Source of the DNA: an uncultured Lachnospiraceae bacterium
GTDB lineage: Bacteria; Bacillota_A; Clostridia; Lachnospirales; Lachnospiraceae
NCBI GenBank assembly: GCA_902773195.1
Contig: CACYDL010000047.1
Span: 1-8,415, forward strand
Direction of reading: 5' to 3'
Length of the DNA: 8,415 nucleotides
A program made the position numbers and the translations under genes. Positions 1 to 6,049 of the stretch are shown one piece after another (positions within the stretch are counted from its first letter, which is position 1; every line of letters begins with the position of its first letter). Below the pieces are notes generated by a model. The model made no database searches and was not told the DNA's origin. It saw only the letters and a program-made list of their open reading frames with translations.

Positions 1-978
1 ATCGGCTCCTACAACGGGATCGAGAAGAGGCTGGTCGCCGACTGCGGCATCCCGTACACGGGCATCTCCACGGGCAAATTCAGAAGATACTTCGACCCGA
101 AAAACTTCTCGGACCCGATCCGCGTCATCCGCGGGATCCGCGAGGCGGCCGCCGCCCTGAAAAAGATCCGGCCCGACGTCGTGTTCTCCAAGGGAGGCTT
201 TGTCAGCGTCCCCGTCGTGCAGGCGGCGAGATCCCTCCGCATCCCCGTCGTGTGCCACGAGTCCGATATGACCCCCGGGCTGGCCAACCGTCTGTGCATC
301 CCGGCGTCCGTCAAGGTCTGCTGCAACTTCCCCGAGACGGTCTCCCGTCTCCCGGAGCGCAAGGCGGTCCTGACCGGGACCCCGATCCGGCAGGAGCTCC
401 TGTCCGGCAGCCGGGACGCCGCGATCCGTTTCACCGGCCTTGGCGGAGAACGTCCCGTCATCCTGGTGATCGGAGGCTCCCTGGGCGCCCAGGCCGTCAA
501 CGAGGCGATCCGCGCGGCCCTGCCCCAGCTGCTCAAAACCTATGACGTCATCCACCTCTGCGGCAAGGGCAAGACGGACGAAAGTCTCGAGGGGACGAAG
601 GGCTACGTCCAGTACGAGTACATCAGCGCCGAGCTTCCCGATCTGTTCGCGCTGGCCGATATCGCCGTCTCAAGGGCCGGCGCCAACGCCATCTGCGAGC
701 TTCTGGCCCTCCGAAAGCCCAACCTTCTGATTCCTCTCCCGGCCAAGGCCAGCCGGGGGGACCAGATCCTCAACGCCCGCTCCTTCGAGAAGCAGGGCTT
801 CTCCATGGTGATGGAGGAAGAGGAGCTGACGACCCTCAGGCTGATCGAAGCGGTGGACCGGCTCTACGAGAGCCGGGACTCCTTCCGGAGCGCCATGGAA
901 GAGAGCGCTCACACGGATTCCATCTCCGTCATCACGGAGCTTCTCGAAGAAGTGAGGCTGAAAAACGGGGAGGACTGA
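1..978 (+). CDS. murG: MurG, lipid II synthase (UDP-GlcNAc:lipid I GlcNAc transferase), 5' partial
   Basis: MurG transfers GlcNAc from UDP-GlcNAc to lipid I on the inner face of the membrane, making lipid II for peptidoglycan. The frame is open from base 1 and gives 325 residues before TGA. The family is usually about 355-360 residues, so roughly the first 30, including the glycine-rich N-terminal loop, lie outside the window. Clear family signatures are visible: FSKGGFVSVPV near residues 62-72, HESDMTPGLANR from residue 86, the start of the C-terminal domain with GGSLGAQAVN from residue 158, and the donor-binding stretch RAGANAICEL followed by LIPLPAKASRGDQ. The acidic residue of that stretch (Glu233 in this numbering) is in the conserved place. 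The version with HESDMTPGLANR is typical of Firmicutes. The gene ends 6 bases before the convergent aminotransferase, and a perfect hairpin begins 12 bases after its stop. Its promoter is not visible. Confidence 0.96.
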   Translation: MGSYNGIEKRLVADCGIPYTGISTGKFRRYFDPKNFSDPIRVIRGIREAAAALKKIRPDVVFSKGGFVSVPVVQAARSLRIPVVCHESDMTPGLANRLCIPASVKVCCNFPETVSRLPERKAVLTGTPIRQELLSGSRDAAIRFTGLGGERPVILVIGGSLGAQAVNEAIRAALPQLLKTYDVIHLCGKGKTDESLEGTKGYVQYEYISAELPDLFALADIAVSRAGANAICELLALRKPNLLIPLPAKASRGDQILNARSFEKQGFSMVMEEEELTTLRLIEAVDRLYESRDSFRSAMEESAHTDSISVITELLEEVRLKNGED

Positions 979-984
979 CCGGAC

Positions 985-2154
985 TTAGTTTCTCATCGGG
1001 AAATGTTTCCCGATGAGATCCGCGATCTCCTCCAGTTCCTCCGCGGGACGGACGAGAGCAAAGCGCAGATAGCCCTCTCCCGCCGGACCGAAGGCGTTCC
1101 CGGGCGTCCCGACGACGCCGCAGGATTCCATCAGCGTCTCCACGCAGGAAACCGAGGTGTAGCCTTCCGGGACCGGGATCCACGTGAACATGGTGCCCTG
1201 CGAATCCCAGGCGTCCCAGCCGTTTCTTCTGAGACCGCCGCACAGAGCGTCTCTCCGTCTCTGGTATTCCGCGCACTGTCTCCTCACCTCGTCCAGAGGC
1301 CCGCTGAGGGCCGCCGCCGCTGCCTTCTGGAAGAGCCAGGAGATGCCGAAATCATACTGGCTTCTCAGAAGCCTCAGCGCGCCGGTGACGGACGGGTTTC
1401 CGATCAGGAAAGAGAGCCTCAGGCCCGTCAGGTTGAAGGATTTGGAGAGAGAGAAGAATTCGACGCCGACGTCCCGCGCGCCCGGCAGGGAGAGGAACGA
1501 GAAGCCCTCCCTCCCGTCGAAGATGATGTCGGAGTACGCCATGTCGTTGACAATGAAAAAGCCGTATTTCTTCGCGCAGCGGATCAGCTCCTCGTACATG
1601 GATCTCGGGGCGGCCGCTCCCACGGGATTCGACGGATAGGACACGACGATGAATTTCGCTCTCCTGAGCACGTCCTCCGGGATCTCCGACAGCACGGGGA
1701 GGAAATCGTGCTCCCGCACGAGCCGGTAGTAGCAGATCTCACAGCCCGCGAAACGCGCGCCCGCCTCGTAGATGGGATAGCCCGGATCCGGCAGGAGCAC
1801 CACGTCGCCGGGATCGCAGACCGCCATCGCGAGGTGGCCCATTCCCTCCTGGGTTCCCGGGACGCCCGCGATCTCCTCCCGGCTCAGGCTCACGCCGTAG
1901 CGCCGGGCGTAGTAGCGTATCAGCGCCTCCGTCATCTCCTCGCCGTCAACCAGAGAGTACCTGTAATTCAGCGGGTCCTCCGCCGCCTCCTTCAGGACGT
2001 CCATGACATGCCGGGGAGGCCTGAAGTCCGGCGTACCGATCGACAGATTGTACACTTTTCGTCCGCTCTTCACCAGGGCGGCCTTTTTTTCGTCCATTGC
2101 CGCGAAAATGCCCGTTGTAAACTGTCCCAGAAGCTTTGACCGTCCGTACTCCAT
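985..2154 (-). CDS. PLP-dependent class I/II aminotransferase (LL-DAP-aminotransferase-like)
   Basis: A cytosolic fold-type I aminotransferase of 389 residues, normal length for the class. The Schiff-base lysine is Lys238 in SLSKSFNLTGLR. Other PLP-site residues are Asn176 in YPSNPVG, Asp204 and Tyr207 in VNDMAYSDI, Arg246 after the lysine, and the substrate-carboxylate arginine Arg364 in YLRFALV. The N-terminal NLSIGTPDFRPP and the PGTQEGMGHLA stretch recall the LL-diaminopimelate aminotransferase / MalY-AspC-like branch. Lysine or peptidoglycan precursor metabolism beside murG is therefore possible, but the substrate cannot be assigned from sequence. I chose the ATG at 2154 because AGGGAGAG lies 6 bases upstream; an in-frame ATG at 2199 would put the start inside the promoter region, at about the transcription start. 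It is convergent with murG and divergent from the rhomboid gene. Its last codons form one arm-loop-arm of the hairpin at 991-1018. Confidence 0.93.
   Translation of the reverse strand: MEYGRSKLLGQFTTGIFAAMDEKKAALVKSGRKVYNLSIGTPDFRPPRHVMDVLKEAAEDPLNYRYSLVDGEEMTEALIRYYARRYGVSLSREEIAGVPGTQEGMGHLAMAVCDPGDVVLLPDPGYPIYEAGARFAGCEICYYRLVREHDFLPVLSEIPEDVLRRAKFIVVSYPSNPVGAAAPRSMYEELIRCAKKYGFFIVNDMAYSDIIFDGREGFSFLSLPGARDVGVEFFSLSKSFNLTGLRLSFLIGNPSVTGALRLLRSQYDFGISWLFQKAAAAALSGPLDEVRRQCAEYQRRRDALCGGLRRNGWDAWDSQGTMFTWIPVPEGYTSVSCVETLMESCGVVGTPGNAFGPAGEGYLRFALVRPAEELEEIADLIGKHFPMRN
991..1018. terminator. Perfect 12-13 bp hairpin between convergent murG and aminotransferase genes
   Basis: The arms TCTCATCGGGAAA (991-1003) and TTTCCCGATGAGA (1006-1018) are exact reverse complements. 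They give a 12-bp stem with an ATGT tetraloop, or 13 bp with a 2-base gap. The hairpin starts 12 bases after the murG stop and covers the last codons of the aminotransferase. Position suggests a two-way transcription terminator or mRNA 3'-end stabiliser, but neither side has a T-run, so a standard intrinsic terminator is not supported. Confidence 0.55.
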
Positions 2155-2170
2155 TCTTGTCTCTCCCTGC

Positions 2171-2184
2171 CGCAGGATCCTGCG
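2171..2184. repeat. 14-bp perfect palindrome in the aminotransferase leader
   Basis: CGCAGGATCCTGCG is self-complementary and could fold as a 5-bp stem with a GATC loop. In the aminotransferase mRNA it lies just upstream of the AGGGAGAG ribosome binding site (2161-2168). It could be an operator for a dimeric regulator or a small leader hairpin. On the + strand it is followed by TTTTT, but a 5-bp stem facing no + strand gene is unlikely to be a terminator. Confidence 0.4.
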
Positions 2185-2202
2185 TTTTTCATGATTCAAT
2201 GC

Positions 2203-2208
2203 ATTATA
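2203..2208 (-). promoter_or_regulatory. Candidate -10 box for the aminotransferase gene
   Basis: A perfect TATAAT reads on the minus strand, about 50 bases upstream of the ATG at 2154, predicting a leader of about 40 bases. The -35 position with a 17-base spacer (2226-2231, TACATC) matches TTGACA poorly and abuts or overlaps the -10 box of the divergent rhomboid promoter. Confidence 0.55.
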
Positions 2209-2229
2209 GCATATTTTTCAGCCGGGATG

Positions 2230-2235
2230 TATAAT
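2230..2235 (+). promoter_or_regulatory. Candidate -10 box for the rhomboid-HIT operon
   Basis: A perfect TATAAT lies 30 bases upstream of the ATG at 2265, predicting a short leader of about 20 bases that begins just before the AGGAAGAGG ribosome binding site (2247-2255). The -35 slot 17 bases upstream (2207-2212, TAGCAT) is weak and overlaps the minus-strand -10 box of the aminotransferase. Confidence 0.55.
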
Positions 2236-2264
2236 AGGATCACACAAGGAAGAGGTTGTTCCGC

Positions 2265-2867
2265 ATGAGAAAAGACATTCCGCGCGTCACGGCCGTGCTC
2301 ATCGCCGTCAATATCACCGTGTTTCTTCTCGCCGAGCTTCTTGCGGGAAGCACGGAGAAAACGTCCGTTCTGATCCGCTTTGGCGGGGCTTACGTCCCGC
2401 TGATCCGGGAAGGCCAGTGGTGGCGGCTTTTCGCCTCCATGTTCCTGCACGCCGGAATCCGTCATCTGCTCAACAACATGCTGGTGCTCTATGTGATGGG
2501 GATGCACCTGGAGTCCCTCCTCGGGCGCCTCCGGTTCGCCCTTCTCTATTTTGCCGGCGGCCTCATCTCGGGCTTTGTCTCGTTCCGCTGGTACGAGCGC
2601 GTCGGAAAATCGGTGGTGGCCGTGGGCGCCTCCGGCGCGATCTTCGCCGTGATCGGCGCTCTTCTGTGGATCATCCTCAGGAACCGGGGGCGGGCCGACG
2701 GCCTGAACATGCGGCAGATGCTGATCATGCTGGCCCTCTCTCTTTACCTCGGATTTGTCTCACCGAATGTTTCCAACATCGCCCACCTCTCCGGTCTGGC
2801 CGCCGGATTTGCCGTGTGCATTCTGATTTACCGGAATCCCGAAAGGAGGACTGACTCAAATGGATGA
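2265..2867 (+). CDS. Rhomboid-family intramembrane serine protease
   Basis: A 200-residue polytopic membrane protein. Rhomboids cut transmembrane segments with a Ser-His dyad buried in the membrane. The nucleophile is Ser123 in the GASGAIFAVIGA motif, and the catalytic histidine is His174 in NIAHLSGLAAGF. The conserved HLLNNM oxyanion-site motif (His67, Asn70, Asn71) follows WWRLFASMFLHAG. About six hydrophobic segments can be traced (near residues 9-27, 65-81, 91-107, 117-138, 152-168 and 172-189), the minimal six-helix bacterial form without extra domains. The ATG at 2265 is preceded by AGGAAGAGG at a 9-base distance; a TTG at 2256 is in frame but overlaps that site. The gene overlaps the HIT gene by 8 bases, so they are very likely co-transcribed and translationally coupled. 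The substrate is unknown. Confidence 0.94.
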   Translation: MRKDIPRVTAVLIAVNITVFLLAELLAGSTEKTSVLIRFGGAYVPLIREGQWWRLFASMFLHAGIRHLLNNMLVLYVMGMHLESLLGRLRFALLYFAGGLISGFVSFRWYERVGKSVVAVGASGAIFAVIGALLWIILRNRGRADGLNMRQMLIMLALSLYLGFVSPNVSNIAHLSGLAAGFAVCILIYRNPERRTDSNG

Positions 2868-3276
2868 CTGTATTTTCTGCAAACTTGCGAACGGAGAAAT
2901 CCCGACGGCGACGCTCCTGGAAAATGACGATTTCCGGGTGATCCTCGACGCGGGGCCCGCCTCCAGGGGGCACTCGCTGATTCTTCCCAAGCAGCATTTC
3001 GCCGACATCTTCAGCATGCCGGACGATCTTCTGGCGAAGGCGGCGGTTTTCGCGGGAAAGACCTCGGCCGCCCTGAAGGAAGCGATGCAGTGCGACGGCC
3101 TCAACGTCGTCCAGAATAACGGACGCGAGGCCGGACAGACCGTGTTCCACTTTCACATTCACCTGATTCCGAGGTACGCCGGAGACGCGTCGCCGATCGC
3201 GGGCTGGGTTCCGGGCACTCTTACGGAGGAGGACAAAAAAGACATCCTGGAGAGGTTTTCCCATGCCGTCTCTTGA
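2860..3276 (+). CDS. HIT family (histidine triad) nucleotide hydrolase/transferase
   Basis: A 138-residue soluble protein of normal length for the Hint/HinT-like branch. Such proteins cleave phosphoramidates or dinucleotides of purine nucleotides; the physiological substrate in bacteria is often unclear. The histidine triad is seen as His97-Phe-His99-Ile-His101 in TVFHFHIHLIPRY, preceded by the QNNGREAGQ loop that contacts the nucleotide. The N-terminal CIFCKLANGEIP (Cys4, Cys7) is the start typical of the zinc-binding subgroup, and GHSLILPKQHF is the conserved central strand. The ATG at 2860 is preceded by AAAGGAGG at 2842-2849, inside the rhomboid gene. It overlaps the rhomboid gene by 8 bases and the next gene by 14. 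Confidence 0.96.
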   Translation: MDDCIFCKLANGEIPTATLLENDDFRVILDAGPASRGHSLILPKQHFADIFSMPDDLLAKAAVFAGKTSAALKEAMQCDGLNVVQNNGREAGQTVFHFHIHLIPRYAGDASPIAGWVPGTLTEEDKKDILERFSHAVS

Positions 3277-3592
3277 CGAATCCCTGACCATGCTGAGAGG
3301 GATCGCGAAACGCGATCCCTCTGCTGCGGCGCGCCTTCTGGCCGCCTCCGAAGAAGAAAATCCGGTGGATTCGTTCTGCCGCGTCAGCGCCGCCTTCGGA
3401 TGTCCCATCCTTCCGATGGATCTCATCAACGCCGGCGAGGAATACTACGCCGGCATGCGCCGGAGCACAAACGGAGGCGGCGAGAACTCCCCGCTGCTGA
3501 GCGGGGAGGACGATTATTACGAGCTTTTTATCGCGGAGCTGCGGGCGATGGCCGCGCCGGCCGGATCCTCCGGTCAGGCGGAGCCCTCGTGA
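3263..3592 (+). CDS. Small acidic protein of unknown function (possible Nif11-like N-terminal fold)
   Basis: I do not recognise this 109-residue protein. It has no signal peptide and no membrane segment. An N-terminal helical part (MLRGIAKRDPSAAARLLAAS) leads into CRVSAAFGCPILPMDLINAG with cysteines 39 and 47, then a Gly-rich NGGG turn at 70-73, and an acidic DDYYELFIAELRAM helix near 83-96 followed by a Pro/Ser/Gly tail. The layout of helix, a GFxIT-like loop (here GCPILPMDL), helix, then an acidic end with a glycine patch loosely recalls Nif11-type leader or regulatory domains. That is inference only, and no modification enzyme is nearby. Support for a real gene: GGAGAGG at 3249-3255, 7 bases before the ATG, a 14-base overlap with the HIT gene, and codon use like its neighbours. 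Its 3' end overlaps the convergent FHA gene by 19 bases. A strong hairpin lies in its first codons. Confidence 0.72.
   Translation: MPSLDESLTMLRGIAKRDPSAAARLLAASEEENPVDSFCRVSAAFGCPILPMDLINAGEEYYAGMRRSTNGGGENSPLLSGEDDYYELFIAELRAMAAPAGSSGQAEPS
3296..3322. terminator. Perfect 12-bp hairpin just after the HIT stop, inside the next gene
   Basis: The arms AGAGGGATCGCG (3296-3307) and CGCGATCCCTCT (3311-3322) are exact reverse complements with an AAA loop. This is a very stable GC-rich hairpin. It starts 19 bases after the HIT stop and 33 bases after the start of the small gene at 3263, where it encodes LRGIAKRDPS. There is no following T-run. It may be an attenuating terminator, an mRNA-stabilising 3' hairpin for the rhomboid-HIT message, or a brake on translation of the small gene. 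Confidence 0.5.
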
Positions 3593-5166
3593 AACACATA
3601 CGCGCAGCGCGCGAAGGTGACAATATCTCCGTCAGACAGCACGGCCTCCTCTCTTCCCACAAGGGGCCTGCCGTTGACTGAGGTCCCGTTTCTGGATCCC
3701 ATATCGCAGATCACGCTGCGGCCCCCTCTCCGGGCAATCCTGGCGTGAATCCTGCTGACCGTCTCGTCGGGGATCACCCGGTCCGACTGAGACTTCTTTT
3801 TTCCGATCAGGAGATCCCTGTCCTCCAGGACAAAGGGCGGCAGACCCGCGTCGCGGTCGACCGGCGTCATGGAGGCGGGGATTTTTTCTCCCGCGCCGGT
3901 CTTTTCGTCCAGCAGCACCGTCTGTCCCCCGGCGTCCTCCTCAAAGCCTCCCTCCTCCTCCGCCCACGTAAAGAACGGGGAGCCGTTTTCGTAATCGCGG
4001 CCCCGGAAATCCGGCTGTCCGGCTGTTCCCGGGTACGTCTCGTCACCGCGGAAGCGGAAGGAAGGGTCCGTCAGATCCTCACAGAAATATCCTTCTTTTC
4101 CCCCGTATTCTTCCGGGTAACCGTCCTTCGGCCACGCATCCGCAGCGGCATCGTCCGCGCGGCGGCGTCCGGCGTTCCTCCGCCCGGCTGCCTTTCCGGC
4201 GATCGCGGCGCAGGCAAAAATCAGGGCGGCTCCCGCGGCCGCGCCGCCCGCCGTCTCCGCCGTGCTCAGGAGGTAGAAGGTCTGGAGACGCAGCGCGGTC
4301 CACACGACGCCCGACGCCGCGGCCATAAACAGGGCAAGGATCACGGTATACCGCTCCGGTATCGCTTCCGCGAATAAACCCCCGGGTCTCTTTCTCCGGC
4401 TCTCCCTGCCGGCTCTCTTTCCCGCGGCGTCCTGCCCGGCGCCTCCAAAGCCCGCGTCCGCCGCCTCTTCTGCCGGATCTTCCGGTTCCTCCTCCGTTCC
4501 GAATCCGCCGTCTGAAAAGTCAGGCAGGGTCTCTTCGCCTCCGAAGACGGGCGCATCCGCCGTGCGCGCGGCATACCCCTGCGGGGAAAGGCCCCGGGGA
4601 CGTCCCCCCTCTTCCCTGTCTCCCGCATCCTCCGAGAGGACTCTCCTCAGATCCGAGATCTGCGACGCGCTCTCCTTCAGCTCCTTCAAAATGGCACAGA
4701 GCAGCAGCACGCTTCTCGGCTCGCGGAAGCCCGCCCGGGAAATCAGGTACTCCGTCAGCGAGATCAGCTTCTCTCTCACCGGCCGCCGCTCGTCCGGAAG
4801 GAACGCCGCCTGCACCCGCCGCGCGCTCCACTCCATGTAGAGATACTCCGGATCCAGCAGCAGGTGGTCCGGATTGAGCAGATAATCCTCCAGGAGGGAC
4901 AGCAGATCCAGAAGTCCCATATAGATCATCCTCAGATCATCGGACGTCACCTTCATGCTCTCGCAGCAGGCGGCGAAGGACAGCATCCCCGTGATCTCGT
5001 ACCGGCACCGGATCTCGCCGTCACGGTACTCCACCGACAGGGGCAGCAGGCCCTCGATCCGGTTGGCGTAGATCGTCCTCAGCTCGTGATTCTCCTCCGC
5101 CTCGGCGCCTTCCTCACAGAGGATCATGTAGTTGTGCGCCAGTTCTTTCCTGTACTCCGTTCTCAT
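3574..5166 (-). CDS. DUF6382/FHA-domain membrane protein of the pilus cluster
   Basis: A 530-residue protein. The N-terminal part (about 1-180, MRTEYRKELAHNYMIL onward) resembles the DUF6382 domain found in clostridial FHA proteins. A low-complexity acidic linker (about 180-260) and a basic patch lead to two hydrophobic segments (about 272-293 and 305-325), a second disordered acidic linker (about 335-435), and a C-terminal FHA domain (about 445-530). FHA domains bind phosphothreonine. The key FHA residues are present: IGKKKSQSD near 454, SRIHARI near 471 (Ser471, His474), and DMGSRNGTSVNG near 488 (Asn493 and Asn498). The GGQTVLLDE stretch before the FHA could hold a phosphorylatable Thr, which is speculative. 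I chose the ATG at 5166 because GGAG lies 7 bases upstream; the adjacent ATG at 5169 would overlap the previous stop as ATGA. It is the last gene of the minus-strand pilus operon and probably links pilus function to Ser/Thr kinase signalling. Confidence 0.88.
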   Translation of the reverse strand: MRTEYRKELAHNYMILCEEGAEAEENHELRTIYANRIEGLLPLSVEYRDGEIRCRYEITGMLSFAACCESMKVTSDDLRMIYMGLLDLLSLLEDYLLNPDHLLLDPEYLYMEWSARRVQAAFLPDERRPVREKLISLTEYLISRAGFREPRSVLLLCAILKELKESASQISDLRRVLSEDAGDREEGGRPRGLSPQGYAARTADAPVFGGEETLPDFSDGGFGTEEEPEDPAEEAADAGFGGAGQDAAGKRAGRESRRKRPGGLFAEAIPERYTVILALFMAAASGVVWTALRLQTFYLLSTAETAGGAAAGAALIFACAAIAGKAAGRRNAGRRRADDAAADAWPKDGYPEEYGGKEGYFCEDLTDPSFRFRGDETYPGTAGQPDFRGRDYENGSPFFTWAEEEGGFEEDAGGQTVLLDEKTGAGEKIPASMTPVDRDAGLPPFVLEDRDLLIGKKKSQSDRVIPDETVSRIHARIARRGGRSVICDMGSRNGTSVNGRPLVGREEAVLSDGDIVTFARCAYVFHEGSA

Positions 5167-5615
5167 CATCCGTCTCCGCCGCCGGGCGTTGAGACGGCGT
5201 TCTTCGCCCGGATCATCCGCACCGGCTTCCATATCCTGAATTTCTGCTTAACGTGAAGTCCGAAGAGCTCCCGGCCGTCGTACCGGAACGTGGCGGACGA
5301 GCTCTCCGCCGTCCTCTGGGAAGAGGTCTCCGACAGCGAGGTGCTCACAGGTCCCGAGGCGAAGAGCCCGGGATCCTCCTTCTCCCGCCCCGTCACGGCC
5401 TGTTCGCCCGCCTCCGCGGACAGATACGCGGTGTTGTGTATGTGGGCCGTCAGATAGACCGCCATCAGCACGGTAAAAATGATCAGCGGCATCAGCAGGG
5501 CGCTCTCCGTCGTCATGGACCCCTCCGCCCCCCGGCGCAGCCCGCGCCGCGCCTTCCCCGGCAGCCGTTCCCGCATCCCGGTCCGCCCCGGGTTTTCGTT
5601 CCTTTCTCTTCTCAT
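5166..5615 (-). CDS. Small TadE-like minor pilin / pilus assembly protein
   Basis: A 149-residue protein. A strongly basic N-terminus (about 1-31, rich in Arg) is followed by GSMTTESALLMPLIIF and one hydrophobic segment (about 39-60). The Gly32-Ser33 junction with Glu37 four residues after Met34 is the prepilin/TadE-like pattern, so the flanking A24 peptidase may process it at this point. The rest is a short extracytoplasmic domain rich in Ser/Thr (about 90-110) ending in GGGDG. The chosen ATG has AGAGGAAAGG upstream at good spacing and lies 14 bases after the peptidase stop. An alternative internal ATG at 5516 also has a GGAGG-like site and would remove the leader. Its stop overlaps the start of the FHA gene. 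Confidence 0.8.
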   Translation of the reverse strand: MRRERNENPGRTGMRERLPGKARRGLRRGAEGSMTTESALLMPLIIFTVLMAVYLTAHIHNTAYLSAEAGEQAVTGREKEDPGLFASGPVSTSLSETSSQRTAESSSATFRYDGRELFGLHVKQKFRIWKPVRMIRAKNAVSTPGGGDG

Positions 5616-5629
5616 TTCCGCCTTTCCTC

Positions 5630-6049
5630 TCAGTCTCCGCAGAACAGAACCGCCAGCACGCCCGCCGCCAGAAAGGGCGCGAAGGGAAACCGGTCGCTTC
5701 CTCTCCCTCCCTTCGCCAGAAGAACGCCGGAGAACACGGCGGACGCGGCGAAGGAGAGGCCTGCCGCCGCAGCCGTCTGTACCGGCCCGAGAAAGATGCC
5801 GCAGACGGTGAGCAGGATCCCGTCTCCCGCCCCGACGGCGCCCCGCGACAGGATGCCAAGAGCAGACAGGGCCAGGCCGGGGAGAAGCGGAAGAGCCGCG
5901 CCCGGCGTCATCTCTCCGGTCATCAGGCGTTCCGCTGCCCCCAGCGCGGCCATCGCTCCCGCAAAGAAGAGCCGGATCCTCCTCTCCCTGAGATCGGTCA
6001 GCACGCAGCCCAGGAGAAAGAGCAGCAGGAGGATCTCACGCGGCTTCAT
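5630..6049 (-). CDS. A24-family prepilin peptidase (TadV/CpaA-like)
   Basis: A 139-residue polytopic membrane protein, the short form that lacks the N-terminal cytoplasmic domain of PilD-type enzymes. A24 peptidases are aspartic proteases that cut the leader from Flp pilins and pseudopilins at the inner membrane. The two catalytic aspartates are visible: Asp19 in LTDLRERRI and Asp76 in the GxGD motif (GAGDGILL). The C-terminal FPFAPFLAAGVLAVL matches the PFGPFLALG-like end of the family. The usual lysine two residues after GxGD is replaced by Ile, which is the main oddity. The ATG at 6049 (MKPREILLLL) fits the membrane topology; the upstream in-frame ATG at 6139 would add 30 residues that are only a shadow of the overlapping TadE gene. 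It overlaps that gene by 14 bases. Confidence 0.9.
   Translation of the reverse strand: MKPREILLLLFLLGCVLTDLRERRIRLFFAGAMAALGAAERLMTGEMTPGAALPLLPGLALSALGILSRGAVGAGDGILLTVCGIFLGPVQTAAAAGLSFAASAVFSGVLLAKGGRGSDRFPFAPFLAAGVLAVLFCGD

Noticed and set aside
1003..2139. A 378-residue open frame on the + strand opposite the aminotransferase
   Set aside because: The minus strand encodes a full-length aminotransferase with all PLP-site residues; the + frame has no domain, no ribosome binding site and an Arg-rich shadow composition.
2171..2190. Palindrome followed by TTTTT as a + strand terminator
   Set aside because: Only a 5-bp stem can form and no + strand gene ends nearby; it fits better as a leader palindrome or operator of the aminotransferase.
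2725..3429. A 234-residue minus-strand frame opposite the rhomboid, HIT and small genes
   Set aside because: It lies opposite clear rhomboid and HIT motifs and is Arg-rich with no recognisable domain.
3559..3575. Short hairpin (CCGGA-TCC-TCCGG) at the FHA stop codon as a terminator
   Set aside because: The Watson-Crick core is only 5 bp with no T-run on either side; common in GC-rich coding sequence.
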